A stretch of 64,000 bases of DNA from assembly GCF_000300515.1 (NCBI RefSeq), contig NZ_AMSI01000016.1, positions 52,475-116,474 of the forward strand, written 5' to 3'. Within the stretch, counting starts at the first letter, position 1; each line of letters begins with the position of its first letter. The notes under the pieces are model-generated. The model had not been told where the DNA came from. It saw only the letters and a list, made by a program, of their open reading frames with translations, and ran no database searches. Origin of the DNA: Nitratireductor indicus C115. Lineage in GTDB: Bacteria > Pseudomonadota > Alphaproteobacteria > Rhizobiales > Rhizobiaceae. Shown piece after piece: positions 1 through 7,916 of this stretch. A program made the translations under genes and the position numbers.

Positions 1-438
1 AGCGGCAAATCGTTCGAGGACGTGTTGCGCAATATCGGCCTCAATCTGGCCGGTATGGCGCTGTCGCAGGCCTTGCAACCGTTGAGCGCTTTGGGGTCGT
101 CACTCTTTTCGGGACTCTTCGGCGGGGCGCTGCCCTTTGCCAAGGGCGGTGTGCCGGGCTCGGTGATGCCGTTTGCCAATGGAGGCGTCGTTTCGGCTCC
201 AACCTATTTTCCGATGGGCGGCAATATGGGCCTGATGGGAGAGGCGGGTGCGGAGGCGATCCTGCCATTGCAACGCGGCGCGGACGGGCGGCTGGGGGTT
301 GCCATGAATGGCGGGGCCCCCGCCGCGACCGTGGTGTTCAATGTGTCGACGCCGGACGCAGCTTCCTTCCGCAAGTCCGAGGCGCAGATCACCGGCATGC
401 TCGCCCGCGCGGTGACGCGTGGCGCGCGGCGCATGTGA
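1..438 (+). CDS. GTA/phage-type tail tape measure protein, C-terminal fragment
   Basis: The reading frame is already open at base 1, so only the last 145 codons are present and the start lies upstream of the window. The visible part is rich in Gly and Ala with FAKGG and FANGG repeats, followed by the GLMGEAGAEAILPL stretch typical of the C-terminus of tape measure proteins in GTA-like tail clusters. These proteins set tail length and line the tail tube. The next four genes match the order of Rhodobacter GTA genes g12 to g15, which supports the call strongly even though most of the protein is missing. Confidence 0.8.
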   Translation, partial: SGKSFEDVLRNIGLNLAGMALSQALQPLSALGSSLFSGLFGGALPFAKGGVPGSVMPFANGGVVSAPTYFPMGGNMGLMGEAGAEAILPLQRGADGRLGVAMNGGAPAATVVFNVSTPDAASFRKSEAQITGMLARAVTRGARRM

Positions 439-452
439 AGGGCTGACTGGTC

Positions 453-1094
453 ATGGAGAGCTTTCACGACGTGCGTTTTCCTGTCGCGGTATCCTTCGGC
501 GCGACGGGCGGGCCTGAGCGGCGCAACGAGATCGTGCAACTGGTGTCGGGCCGCGAGAAGCGCAACGCACGCCAGGCCGATGCGCGCCGCTATTATGACG
601 CGGGAACGGGGCTGCGCTCCCTCGATGATCTGTATGAGGTCTTGACCTTCTTCGAGGCACGGCGGGGTTCGTTGCACGGGTTCCGTTTCCGCGATCCCTT
701 CGACATGAAGTCCTGCAAGCCGTCGGCGATGCCTTCCATTCTCGACCAGCCGGTCGCGACGGGAGACGGGGAGACGGTCCGTTTCGCGTTGATGAAGCGG
801 TATGGCGAGGAACCGGACCCGATGTTTAGGCAGATCGCGAAACCGGTGGCGGGGTCGGTCCGGGTGGGTGTGGATGGGGTGGAGATCGCAGAAGGGGCGG
901 GGTTCACGCTCGATGGGGAGACGGGGGAAATCGCGTTTCCGCCTGGGGCCGCTCCGCCAGCGGGGGCATCGATTACCGCCGGCTTCGAATTCGATGTGCC
1001 GGTGCGGTTTGATACGGAACGCCTGTCGGTGAGCCTTGCAGCGTTCAAGGCCGGACAGATACCGGCAATTCCACTTGTGGAGATTCTCCTATGA
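453..1094 (+). CDS. DUF2460 (TIGR02217) GTA/phage distal tail protein
   Basis: This 213-residue protein begins FHDVRFPVAVSFGATGGPER, the usual N-terminus of the DUF2460 family, and has the usual family length. In Rhodobacter capsulatus GTA the homologue (g12) is a distal tail component. An AAGGG motif lies about 11 bp before the ATG. It starts 14 bp after the tape measure stop and its own stop overlaps the next start by 4 bp (ATGA), which indicates translational coupling in one operon. The family is recognised; its precise position in the particle is taken from known GTA structures. Confidence 0.88.
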   Translation: MESFHDVRFPVAVSFGATGGPERRNEIVQLVSGREKRNARQADARRYYDAGTGLRSLDDLYEVLTFFEARRGSLHGFRFRDPFDMKSCKPSAMPSILDQPVATGDGETVRFALMKRYGEEPDPMFRQIAKPVAGSVRVGVDGVEIAEGAGFTLDGETGEIAFPPGAAPPAGASITAGFEFDVPVRFDTERLSVSLAAFKAGQIPAIPLVEILL

Positions 1095-1984
1095 CGGACA
1101 TCAGCGACGGCTTTGCCGCGCATCTCGCGGGCGAGGTGACTACCCTCTGCCAGTGCTGGCGGCTGACACGTGCGGACGGCAAGGTGATGGGCTTTACCGA
1201 TCATGACCGCGTTATCGTCTGCGACGCCACACGGTTCGAGCCCAGCACGGGCTTTTCGGCGAGCGAGGCGAAGAGCACGTTCGGGCTGTCGGTCGATACC
1301 GTCGACGTCGAGGGTGCGCTTTCGGCCGCCGATATCCGCGAGGAGGATATCGGCTCGGGTCTTTATGACGCAGCGCGGATCGAGACCTTTCTCGTCAACT
1401 GGAACGACCCAGCGCAGTTTAGCTGCCTGAGGGTGGCCGTGATCGGCAAGGTGACGCGCCGCGACGGCAGTTTCGTCGCCGAACTGGAAAGCCTGACGCA
1501 GGCCCTCGATCAGCCCAACGGAAAGACGGTGCGCCGCCATTGCGACGCGGAACTTGGCGACAGCCGGTGCGGAATGGTTCTGGAAGGGGCCGCCTATGTC
1601 GGGATGGGAACGCTGACAGGACAGGATGAGGGCGATCTTGTGAGCGTCGAAGGGCTTGGAGATTTTGCCGACGGCTGGTTCGCGAACGGCTTACTGACCT
1701 GGAGTTCTGGGGATGCGAGCGGCAGAAGCGAAAGGGTGACGGGACATCTTGCCCAAAGCGGAGGCACGGCGCGGCTCTCGCTCTGGAGAGAAGGAACGCT
1801 ACCGGTTCGGGTCGGGGACACTTTCCGCATCGTTGCGGGCTGCGACAAGAGCTTTTCCAGCTGTCGAGAAAAATTCTCCAATGGCGTGAATTTTCGCGGC
1901 TTTCCGCATTTGCCGGGCGACGATGCGGCCTATGGCTATGTCAATGAAGGCGGGCATTTCGACGGTGGGGTGCTGGTGCCATGA
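1091..1984 (+). CDS. DUF2163 (TIGR02218, phage BR0599 family) GTA tail hub protein
   Basis: This 297-residue protein has the hallmarks of the DUF2163/BR0599 family: an N-terminal half with CQCWRLTRADG and FTDHDR (residues about 17-38), and a C-terminal half with regularly placed cysteines (RHCDAELGDSRCG and CDKSFSSCREKF) ending in NFRGFPHLPG. The cysteine-rich part resembles the hub region of GTA tails (R. capsulatus g13). It overlaps both neighbours by 4 bp (ATGA), so it is translationally coupled. The length is normal and there is no sign of decay. Confidence 0.88.
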   Translation: MTDISDGFAAHLAGEVTTLCQCWRLTRADGKVMGFTDHDRVIVCDATRFEPSTGFSASEAKSTFGLSVDTVDVEGALSAADIREEDIGSGLYDAARIETFLVNWNDPAQFSCLRVAVIGKVTRRDGSFVAELESLTQALDQPNGKTVRRHCDAELGDSRCGMVLEGAAYVGMGTLTGQDEGDLVSVEGLGDFADGWFANGLLTWSSGDASGRSERVTGHLAQSGGTARLSLWREGTLPVRVGDTFRIVAGCDKSFSSCREKFSNGVNFRGFPHLPGDDAAYGYVNEGGHFDGGVLVP

Positions 1985-2442
1985 ATGACATTGCGGATAC
2001 CGAATGGGCCTTGGCGCAAAGGGTCGTATCCGAGGCGCTGGAGTGGGTCGGAACGCCCTACCGCCATCAGGCGAGCCGCAAGGGCGTGGGGTGCGACTGC
2101 CTTGGATTGATGCGCGGGGTATGGCGCGACCTGTATGGCGCAGAACCGGAGGATCCGGGTCCTTATAGCGCGGACTGGACGGAGACGACAGGCGAGGATC
2201 GCCTGCTTCAGGCCGCACGCCGGCATTGCCGAGAGGTGGATATCGCAGGGCTGGCGCAGGGACATCTCATCCTGTTGCGCTGGCGGCCGCATCTTCCAGC
2301 AAAGCATGTGGGCATCATGACTGCTGGATGTGCTTTCGTTCATGCCTATCAGGGAATGGAAGTCACCGTTTCGGCGCTCGTCCCGCAATGGAGGCGACGC
2401 ATCGCGGGTGTCTTCGCCTTTCCGCCATTGCCTGCTGCCTGA
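1981..2442 (+). CDS. NlpC/P60 family peptidase of GTA tail (TIGR02219)
   Basis: This 153-residue protein is a predicted cell-wall peptidase carried at the tail tip. The NlpC/P60 catalytic cysteine is probably C40 in GCDCLGLMRG, and the histidine is probably H109 in LPAKHVGIM, followed by a conserved HAYQG. The homologue in R. capsulatus GTA (g14) is thought to breach peptidoglycan during DNA delivery. It overlaps the upstream gene by 4 bp, and 87 bp separate it from the giant tail protein. The active-site motif looks intact, so the enzyme is probably functional. Confidence 0.88.
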   Translation: MNDIADTEWALAQRVVSEALEWVGTPYRHQASRKGVGCDCLGLMRGVWRDLYGAEPEDPGPYSADWTETTGEDRLLQAARRHCREVDIAGLAQGHLILLRWRPHLPAKHVGIMTAGCAFVHAYQGMEVTVSALVPQWRRRIAGVFAFPPLPAA

Positions 2443-2529
2443 AAGCGCAAAAGGTCTCTGAATTCATAGTTTTGGAGCGCTCCTGCTCGGCACTTCGCCG
2501 AAGCAAGGGCGCTGTTGCGGAGTGCAATC

Positions 2530-5500
2530 ATGGCGACAATTGTATTGCAGGTCGCCGCCGGTGCGTTGTTCGGCGGCTTCCTTGGTCCCGTGGGCGCAAC
2601 GCTGGGGACCGCCGCCGGTGCGATGGCCGGTTATATGATCGACCGTGCGCTGTTGAGCGGTTCCCAGCATTACGAGGGGCCGCGCCTAGCCGCCGCCCGG
2701 CCGTTTTCGGCCGAGGATGGCGCACCTCTCCCCCGCCTTTATGGGACCGTGCGCACGGGCGGAACGCTGATCTGGGCGACGCGTTTCGAGGAAACGAGCA
2801 GGACGGAGCGGCAGGGACTGAAAGGGGGGCCGAAATACACGACCTACAGCTATTTCGCCAATGCCGCATTTGCACTGTGCGAAGGCGAGATCGCCGGCGT
2901 TCGGCGGATATGGGCGGACGGGCGTGAGATCGACCGCACCAAGGTGGAAATCCGTGTCCATAACGGGAGCGAAGAGCAGCTTACTGATCCACTGATCGAG
3001 GCGAAGCAAGGCGTGGGCAACACGCCCGCCTATCGCGGTACAGCCTATGTGGTCATCGACCGTATTCCCATCGACGATTACGGACGCCGCATACCGCAGT
3101 TCCAGTTCGAGGTGATGCGGCCGGTCGGCACGCTGCACAAGCAGATACGTTCGGTCGCCCTGATACCCGGGGCGACCGAATATGGTCTGTCGCCGACACC
3201 GGTCGATGTCGCGACGGCACCGGGGGAGGAGACTGTCGTCAATCGCAACACCCTGCTTGCGGCAAGCGATCTCGAAGCTTCGCTCGATGAATTGCAGATG
3301 CTGTTTCCCAATCTCGAAACGGTTTCGCTGGTCGTCTCCTGGTTCGGAACGGATTTGCGGGCCGGGGAATGCCGGATCAAACCCATGGTAGCCACACCGG
3401 GCAAGCGGAACTTTCCTGAGATGTGGGAAGAGTGGTGGGGGAAAATGGGTATTCCCGCCATGCTGTTCTCGCCCTGGCTTGAAGGTGAGCACTCGGCCCC
3501 GTGGGTGGTTTCCGGGAACAGGCGATATGAGGCGCAGACGGTATCAACGACCTCTTCGGGGGCTGCCTATGGGGGCACGCCTTCCGACAAGACGGTGCTG
3601 GAGGCGATCCGTGCCATCCGGAATCGAAATCTGAAAGTCTGGCTTTATCCCTTTGTAATGATGGATATTCCAGAAGGTAACGGATTGCCCGATCCGGGAG
3701 GAGAGGCGGTACAGCCCGCTTATCCATGGCGTGGGCGCGTAACATGCTTTCCTGCCATCGGCAGACCGGGCAGCGCCGACAAAACCAACGCCGCCCGCAA
3801 TCAGATTTCAGCGTTTCTTGGGAACGCACAACCGTCGCAGTTTGAGTTCTCAGACGGGACCGGGGGGCCGCTTGGCCTGTTCGAGACTGATGTCACGGTC
3901 GAGTTTCAGGGCGCGCCGGACGATTGGGGATACCGGCGTTTCCTCCTGCATTATGCTCGTCTTGCGGCGGCGGCGGGTGGCGTCGACGGATTCCTGATCG
4001 GCTCGGAACTGCGCGGATTGACCGTGCTACGGGATGAAAAGGGCAAATTCCCATTTGTGGAGGCGTTGCGTCGCATGGCAGGTGAGGTGCGCGAGGCGCT
4101 GGGCCCGCGAACGATCATCACATATGCGGCTGACTGGACAGAGTATTTCGGGCATCAGCCCACAGATGGCAGTGGCGATGTCCTCTTCCATCTGGATGAA
4201 CTTTGGGCCGATCCTGAGATCGATGTTATCGGCATCGACAACTATATGCCACTCTCCGATTGGCGCGACGAGGATTGCGCGGGCGGCAATCCTGACGGGT
4301 TTTCAGGCCCCTACGATGCCGAAGGTCTGGAGGCGGCGCTATCGTCGGGCGAGGGTTTCGAATGGTACTACGCGAGCGCTGGGGATCGCGCTTTGCGGCT
4401 GAGGAGCCCGATATCGGACGACGCCTACGGCAAGCACTGGGTCTTCCGTTACAAGGATCTGGCCGGGTGGTGGTCCAATCCGCACTATAATCGTCACGGC
4501 GGGATCGAGGCCGGGGCTCCGACCGCCTGGGTGCCACGCTCCAAGCCGGTGATTTTCACCGAGCTTGGATGCGCAGCGGTGGATAAAGGCCCCAACCAGC
4601 CGAATGCCTTTCCCGACCGGAAGTCCTCGGAAGGGACCTTGCCGTATTTTTCCAATGGTAGCCGCTCCGACCTAGCGCAGCATCGGTTTCTACAGGCGCA
4701 TTATGCTCATTGGGGGCAAGCCGGCCCTGAAAACCCGGTTTCGGAAGTGTATGGCGGGCCGATGGTGCAGCCCGAAAATATCGCGATATGGGCTTGGGAC
4801 GCGAGGCCGTTTCCTGCCTTCCCGCTCAGAAGCGACCTTTGGGGGGACGGTGACAATTGGGCCTGTGGTCACTGGCTGAACGGCCGTGTGAACGGGACGA
4901 CCGCCGCCGACCTGATCGATGCTGTTCTGGCGGACCATGGAATTCCCTCTGCCGATACGCAGATGGCGGACGGGACGGTTGCCGGCTATGTGGTTTCCAA
5001 TCCCTCCACGGCGCGCGCCGCACTTGAACCTCTGCTTGACCTGTTCGGGATCGGAGCGCGCGAGACGGCGGGCGAGTTGGCATTCTACAGCCTGGGGCGT
5101 CATGTGGGTGCAGCACCGATCGCCCGCGATCTTGTGCTTGCCCCGGATGCACCCGTTGTCGAGCGGATTCGTGAGCCCGATCATCTTCTGTCCGCCGAGC
5201 TGCATGTCGATTTTCGCGATCAGATGAAGGAGCATCAATCGGCCACGTCTCTGGCACGGCATTCGGGGGCCAGGGGAAAGAAGCGTAGCTTTTTGAGTTT
5301 TCCCGGTGTGCTGACCGCCTCTGTCGCCGGCGCACAGGCAGAAGAATGGCTGCGTCGTCAATGGGTGGGGCGCGAACGGATTTCCTTTGCGACCGCCATG
5401 ACCGAGCGCGGTATTCATCCTGGATCGCTCCTGCGTCTGCCAGAAGACGAGCGCGGTGCCGAATATGTCGTGACGGAGATCGAGGAGGGGATTGTCCGTG

Positions 5501-6528
5501 CGATCAAGGCACAGCGTGTGAAGCGCGCCGCGCCGCCTTCCGCCATCGTAGAACGTTCTCCCGTGGGCACGAAGGCGGAGATCGCGGCAAGGCCCTTTGC
5601 ACTGATGATGGATCTGCCCTGGCTTGCCGGCATGCAAATGCCTGAGGAGGGATTGAAGATCGCGGCGCGGGCCAGTCCCTGGCGGCAGCAGGTGGTTCTG
5701 TCTTCACCTGACGATGACGGTTTCGATCTGCGCACGACGCTCGCGCGACCTGCCACGATGGGCTTTCTTCGCGAGGCGCTCGGCGTGGGGTTCGAGGGGC
5801 GGTTCGACCACAAGGCCTCGATCCTCGTGCAGCTGTTGCAGGGGGAGTTGCAGAGCCTGTCTCGAATGCATGTGCTGGGTGGGGGCAATGCCGCGGCTGT
5901 TTTCTCTGCGGTTGGGATTTGGGAGGTGGTGCAGTTTGCAACAGCTGAGGAAGTGGAGCCGTCGCTTTGGCGCCTCACCGGGCTGTTGCGCGGCCAGGCG
6001 GGCACCGGCGATGCGATGCTGGCGGGCGCGCCTCAAGGGGCGGGTTTCGTGCTGCTCGATCATGCGGTGCGCCCAGCAGGATTGGGGGTGGGTGAAATCG
6101 GCCTGCCGCGCAACTGGCGGATTGGGCCTGCGGGAGAGGAAACGGGAAGCGACCGGTTTCTGCAATTCAGTACGAGCGGCGGGGTCCGCGCTCAGCGACC
6201 TCTGTCGCCGGTGCATTTGCGGGCGCGCCGAAGGCCCAATGGTGATTGGGTATTCTCCTGGGTCAGGCGGGAACGGATCGACGCCGATGCCTGGGAAGTC
6301 TCGGAAACGCCGATTTCGGAAGATCGCGAGGCCTATCGGATCGATGTCGCATCCGCCGCGGGTGTTCCGCTGCGCAGCGTAGCGGTTGAGGAGCCCTTCT
6401 GGATCTACGATGCCGATTTGCTGGCAGGTGATTTTCCGGCGGCGGGAAGCCGCGTCGAAGTGACTGTCGCGCAAAAGAGCGCAGCAGTTGGAGCGGGGCT
6501 TCCCGCGCGCATTTTCCTTGAAGTCTGA
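2530..6528 (+). CDS. GTA TIM-barrel-like giant tail (host specificity) protein
   Basis: This 1332-residue protein is the largest product of the tail cluster. I chose the ATG at 2530 rather than an in-frame TTG at 2515, because family members begin MATxVL followed by a Gly/Ala-rich hydrophobic stretch. Residues about 1-45 are that segment. The middle, roughly 430-720, looks like the GTA TIM-barrel domain (TYAADWTEYFGH, DVIGIDNYMPLSDWRD, FTELGCAAVDKG). The C-terminal half resembles a Phage-tail_3-type region. In GTA particles this protein (g15, sometimes called megatron) forms the tail tip and receptor-contacting part. The length is close to family norms and the frame is intact. Confidence 0.9.
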   Translation: MATIVLQVAAGALFGGFLGPVGATLGTAAGAMAGYMIDRALLSGSQHYEGPRLAAARPFSAEDGAPLPRLYGTVRTGGTLIWATRFEETSRTERQGLKGGPKYTTYSYFANAAFALCEGEIAGVRRIWADGREIDRTKVEIRVHNGSEEQLTDPLIEAKQGVGNTPAYRGTAYVVIDRIPIDDYGRRIPQFQFEVMRPVGTLHKQIRSVALIPGATEYGLSPTPVDVATAPGEETVVNRNTLLAASDLEASLDELQMLFPNLETVSLVVSWFGTDLRAGECRIKPMVATPGKRNFPEMWEEWWGKMGIPAMLFSPWLEGEHSAPWVVSGNRRYEAQTVSTTSSGAAYGGTPSDKTVLEAIRAIRNRNLKVWLYPFVMMDIPEGNGLPDPGGEAVQPAYPWRGRVTCFPAIGRPGSADKTNAARNQISAFLGNAQPSQFEFSDGTGGPLGLFETDVTVEFQGAPDDWGYRRFLLHYARLAAAAGGVDGFLIGSELRGLTVLRDEKGKFPFVEALRRMAGEVREALGPRTIITYAADWTEYFGHQPTDGSGDVLFHLDELWADPEIDVIGIDNYMPLSDWRDEDCAGGNPDGFSGPYDAEGLEAALSSGEGFEWYYASAGDRALRLRSPISDDAYGKHWVFRYKDLAGWWSNPHYNRHGGIEAGAPTAWVPRSKPVIFTELGCAAVDKGPNQPNAFPDRKSSEGTLPYFSNGSRSDLAQHRFLQAHYAHWGQAGPENPVSEVYGGPMVQPENIAIWAWDARPFPAFPLRSDLWGDGDNWACGHWLNGRVNGTTAADLIDAVLADHGIPSADTQMADGTVAGYVVSNPSTARAALEPLLDLFGIGARETAGELAFYSLGRHVGAAPIARDLVLAPDAPVVERIREPDHLLSAELHVDFRDQMKEHQSATSLARHSGARGKKRSFLSFPGVLTASVAGAQAEEWLRRQWVGRERISFATAMTERGIHPGSLLRLPEDERGAEYVVTEIEEGIVRAIKAQRVKRAAPPSAIVERSPVGTKAEIAARPFALMMDLPWLAGMQMPEEGLKIAARASPWRQQVVLSSPDDDGFDLRTTLARPATMGFLREALGVGFEGRFDHKASILVQLLQGELQSLSRMHVLGGGNAAAVFSAVGIWEVVQFATAEEVEPSLWRLTGLLRGQAGTGDAMLAGAPQGAGFVLLDHAVRPAGLGVGEIGLPRNWRIGPAGEETGSDRFLQFSTSGGVRAQRPLSPVHLRARRRPNGDWVFSWVRRERIDADAWEVSETPISEDREAYRIDVASAAGVPLRSVAVEEPFWIYDADLLAGDFPAAGSRVEVTVAQKSAAVGAGLPARIFLEV

Positions 6529-6557
6529 CACTCTCTTTAAACAGGAAAGGACCTGAA

Positions 6558-6764
6558 ATGACCGACAGCAAACCTTGGTATCTGTCCCGCACCATCTGGG
6601 CCTCGATGGTAACCATAGCAACGGCCGCTGCAGGTATTCTCGGCTATCAGGTCGATGAGATCGACAGCGGAGCTGTTTCGGAAGGCATGTTGAGTGCGAT
6701 CTCGGCTATTTCCGGTCTCATCGCCATTTTCGGGCGTGTGGCAGCAAAAAGCCGTATCTTGTGA
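6558..6764 (+). CDS. small holin-like membrane protein downstream of GTA tail genes
   Basis: This 68-residue protein starts MTDSKPWYLSRTIWAS and has two hydrophobic stretches (about residues 12-28 and 43-60) with a basic C-terminus (GRVAAKSRIL). Small two-segment membrane proteins of this kind are often found beside phage or GTA tail genes in Rhizobiales and are annotated as holin-like or hypothetical. An AGGA motif lies about 10 bp before the ATG. It follows the giant tail gene by 29 bp and precedes a hairpin, so it is probably the last gene of the tail operon. The holin role is inferred from size, topology and position only. Confidence 0.6.
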   Translation: MTDSKPWYLSRTIWASMVTIATAAAGILGYQVDEIDSGAVSEGMLSAISAISGLIAIFGRVAAKSRIL

Positions 6765-6770
6765 AGCTGA

Positions 6771-6809
6771 AGGGGACGGCAGCGTTTGCAAGGAACCCTT
6801 CCGTCCCCT
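6771..6809 (+). terminator. stem-loop after the GTA tail cluster
   Basis: AGGGGACGG (6771-6779) is perfectly complementary to CCGTCCCCT (6801-6809) around a 21-base loop that contains a smaller AAGG/CCTT pairing. It lies just after the holin-like gene and before the FeuN-like gene. There is no U-tract, so it may be a Rho-assisted terminator or an mRNA-stabilising hairpin. Confidence 0.45.
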
Positions 6810-6873
6810 CCCGCATAACCGACAATCAAATTGTTCATTTCCTATTCAGCCGCGCTGAGCTAAACCCGTTGGC

Positions 6874-7170
6874 ATGTTGAGGCTACTTGCACATAGAACC
6901 GGGCAGATTGCGCTTCTGGCGTTTTCGCTGGCCTTTTCCCTTCCGGGGAACGCTCTGGCGGATGCAGCCGGCAAGCCGCTTCTGCTCGCACAAGGTGGCG
7001 CGGACTGCTATTCGGTCGGCGCGCGGGTTGCCGCCCAGCAGGGCGGCCAGCTTGTGCAGGCTACGGCGGAAAATCGCGGCGGGCAAACCGTCTGCCGTGT
7101 TGTCATCGTCATTCCGGGAAACAATGGGCAGCGCCCGAAGCGCGCCGAATTCGTGGTGCCGGCCAACTGA
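6874..7170 (+). CDS. feuN: small periplasmic protein, FeuN-like
   Basis: This 98-residue protein has a signal peptide (residues about 1-29, hydrophobic core IALLAFSLAFSLPGNALA). The short mature part begins with a Cys-containing QGGADCYSVGARV motif and has a second Cys in GGQTVCRVVIVIP. It lies 61 bp upstream of an OmpR-type regulator and its kinase. In Sinorhizobium meliloti the gene in this position, feuN, encodes a small periplasmic protein that restrains the FeuQ kinase. The size, export signal and position fit, but I assign the symbol mainly from context. The two cysteines could form a disulfide in the periplasm. Confidence 0.6.
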   Translation: MLRLLAHRTGQIALLAFSLAFSLPGNALADAAGKPLLLAQGGADCYSVGARVAAQQGGQLVQATAENRGGQTVCRVVIVIPGNNGQRPKRAEFVVPAN

Positions 7171-7231
7171 CCGCGATTGCGGATGGCGAGCGGCGCCCTG
7201 TATTGAGCGGATCAGCTGGAACGGGGGATGG

Positions 7232-7903
7232 ATGCGCATACTTGTTGTCGAGGACGATAAGGACCTCAACCGCCAGATCACCGATGCGCTGAGCGATGCG
7301 GGTTACGTGGTCGACACCGCCTTCGATGGCGAGGAAGGACATTTCCTTGGCGATACGGAGCCTTATGATGCGGTGATACTCGACATCGGCCTGCCGCAGA
7401 TGGACGGAATCAGTGTTCTGGAGCGCTGGCGCCAGGATGACCGCAACATGCCGGTCCTGATTTTGACGGCACGCGACCGGTGGAGTGACAAGGTTTCCGG
7501 TATCGATGCCGGCGCCGACGATTATGTGACCAAGCCTTTCCATATCGAGGAAGTGCTGGCGCGTTTGCGCGCGCTGATCCGGCGGGCTGCCGGCCATGCA
7601 TCGCCTGAATTGCGCTGTGGCCCGGTGCGCCTCGACACCAAATCCTCAAAGGCCGATGTCAACGGTGTGCCGCTGAAGCTCACCTCGCATGAATACCGGT
7701 TGCTTGCTTATCTCATGCATCATCGCGACGCGGTGGTCTCCCGCACGGAGCTGGTAGAGCATCTCTACGATCAGGATTTCGACCGGGATTCCAACACGAT
7801 CGAGGTCTTTGTCGGACGCCTGCGCAAGAAGCTGGGCGATGCAGACCTGATCGAGACCGTCCGTGGCATGGGCTACAGGCTGCGCGATCCCGGCGGCGAA
7901 TAG
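7232..7903 (+). CDS. feuP: OmpR/PhoB-family response regulator, FeuP-like
   Basis: This 223-residue regulator has a receiver domain (residues about 1-115) with the acidic pair D8/D9, phospho-acceptor D51 (VILDIGLPQMDG) and the conserved lysine in DDYVTKPFH. A winged-helix DNA-binding domain follows (about 125-220, with LTSHEYRLLAYLM and FVGRLRKKLG). I chose the ATG at 7232 because it gives the canonical MRILVVEDD start and is preceded by a GGGGGA motif; the frame is open further upstream but without family sequence. In S. meliloti FeuP drives cyclic glucan export and osmoadaptation genes. The next gene is its kinase. Confidence 0.82.
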   Translation: MRILVVEDDKDLNRQITDALSDAGYVVDTAFDGEEGHFLGDTEPYDAVILDIGLPQMDGISVLERWRQDDRNMPVLILTARDRWSDKVSGIDAGADDYVTKPFHIEEVLARLRALIRRAAGHASPELRCGPVRLDTKSSKADVNGVPLKLTSHEYRLLAYLMHHRDAVVSRTELVEHLYDQDFDRDSNTIEVFVGRLRKKLGDADLIETVRGMGYRLRDPGGE

Positions 7904-7916
7904 GACGCTGGCCGGC

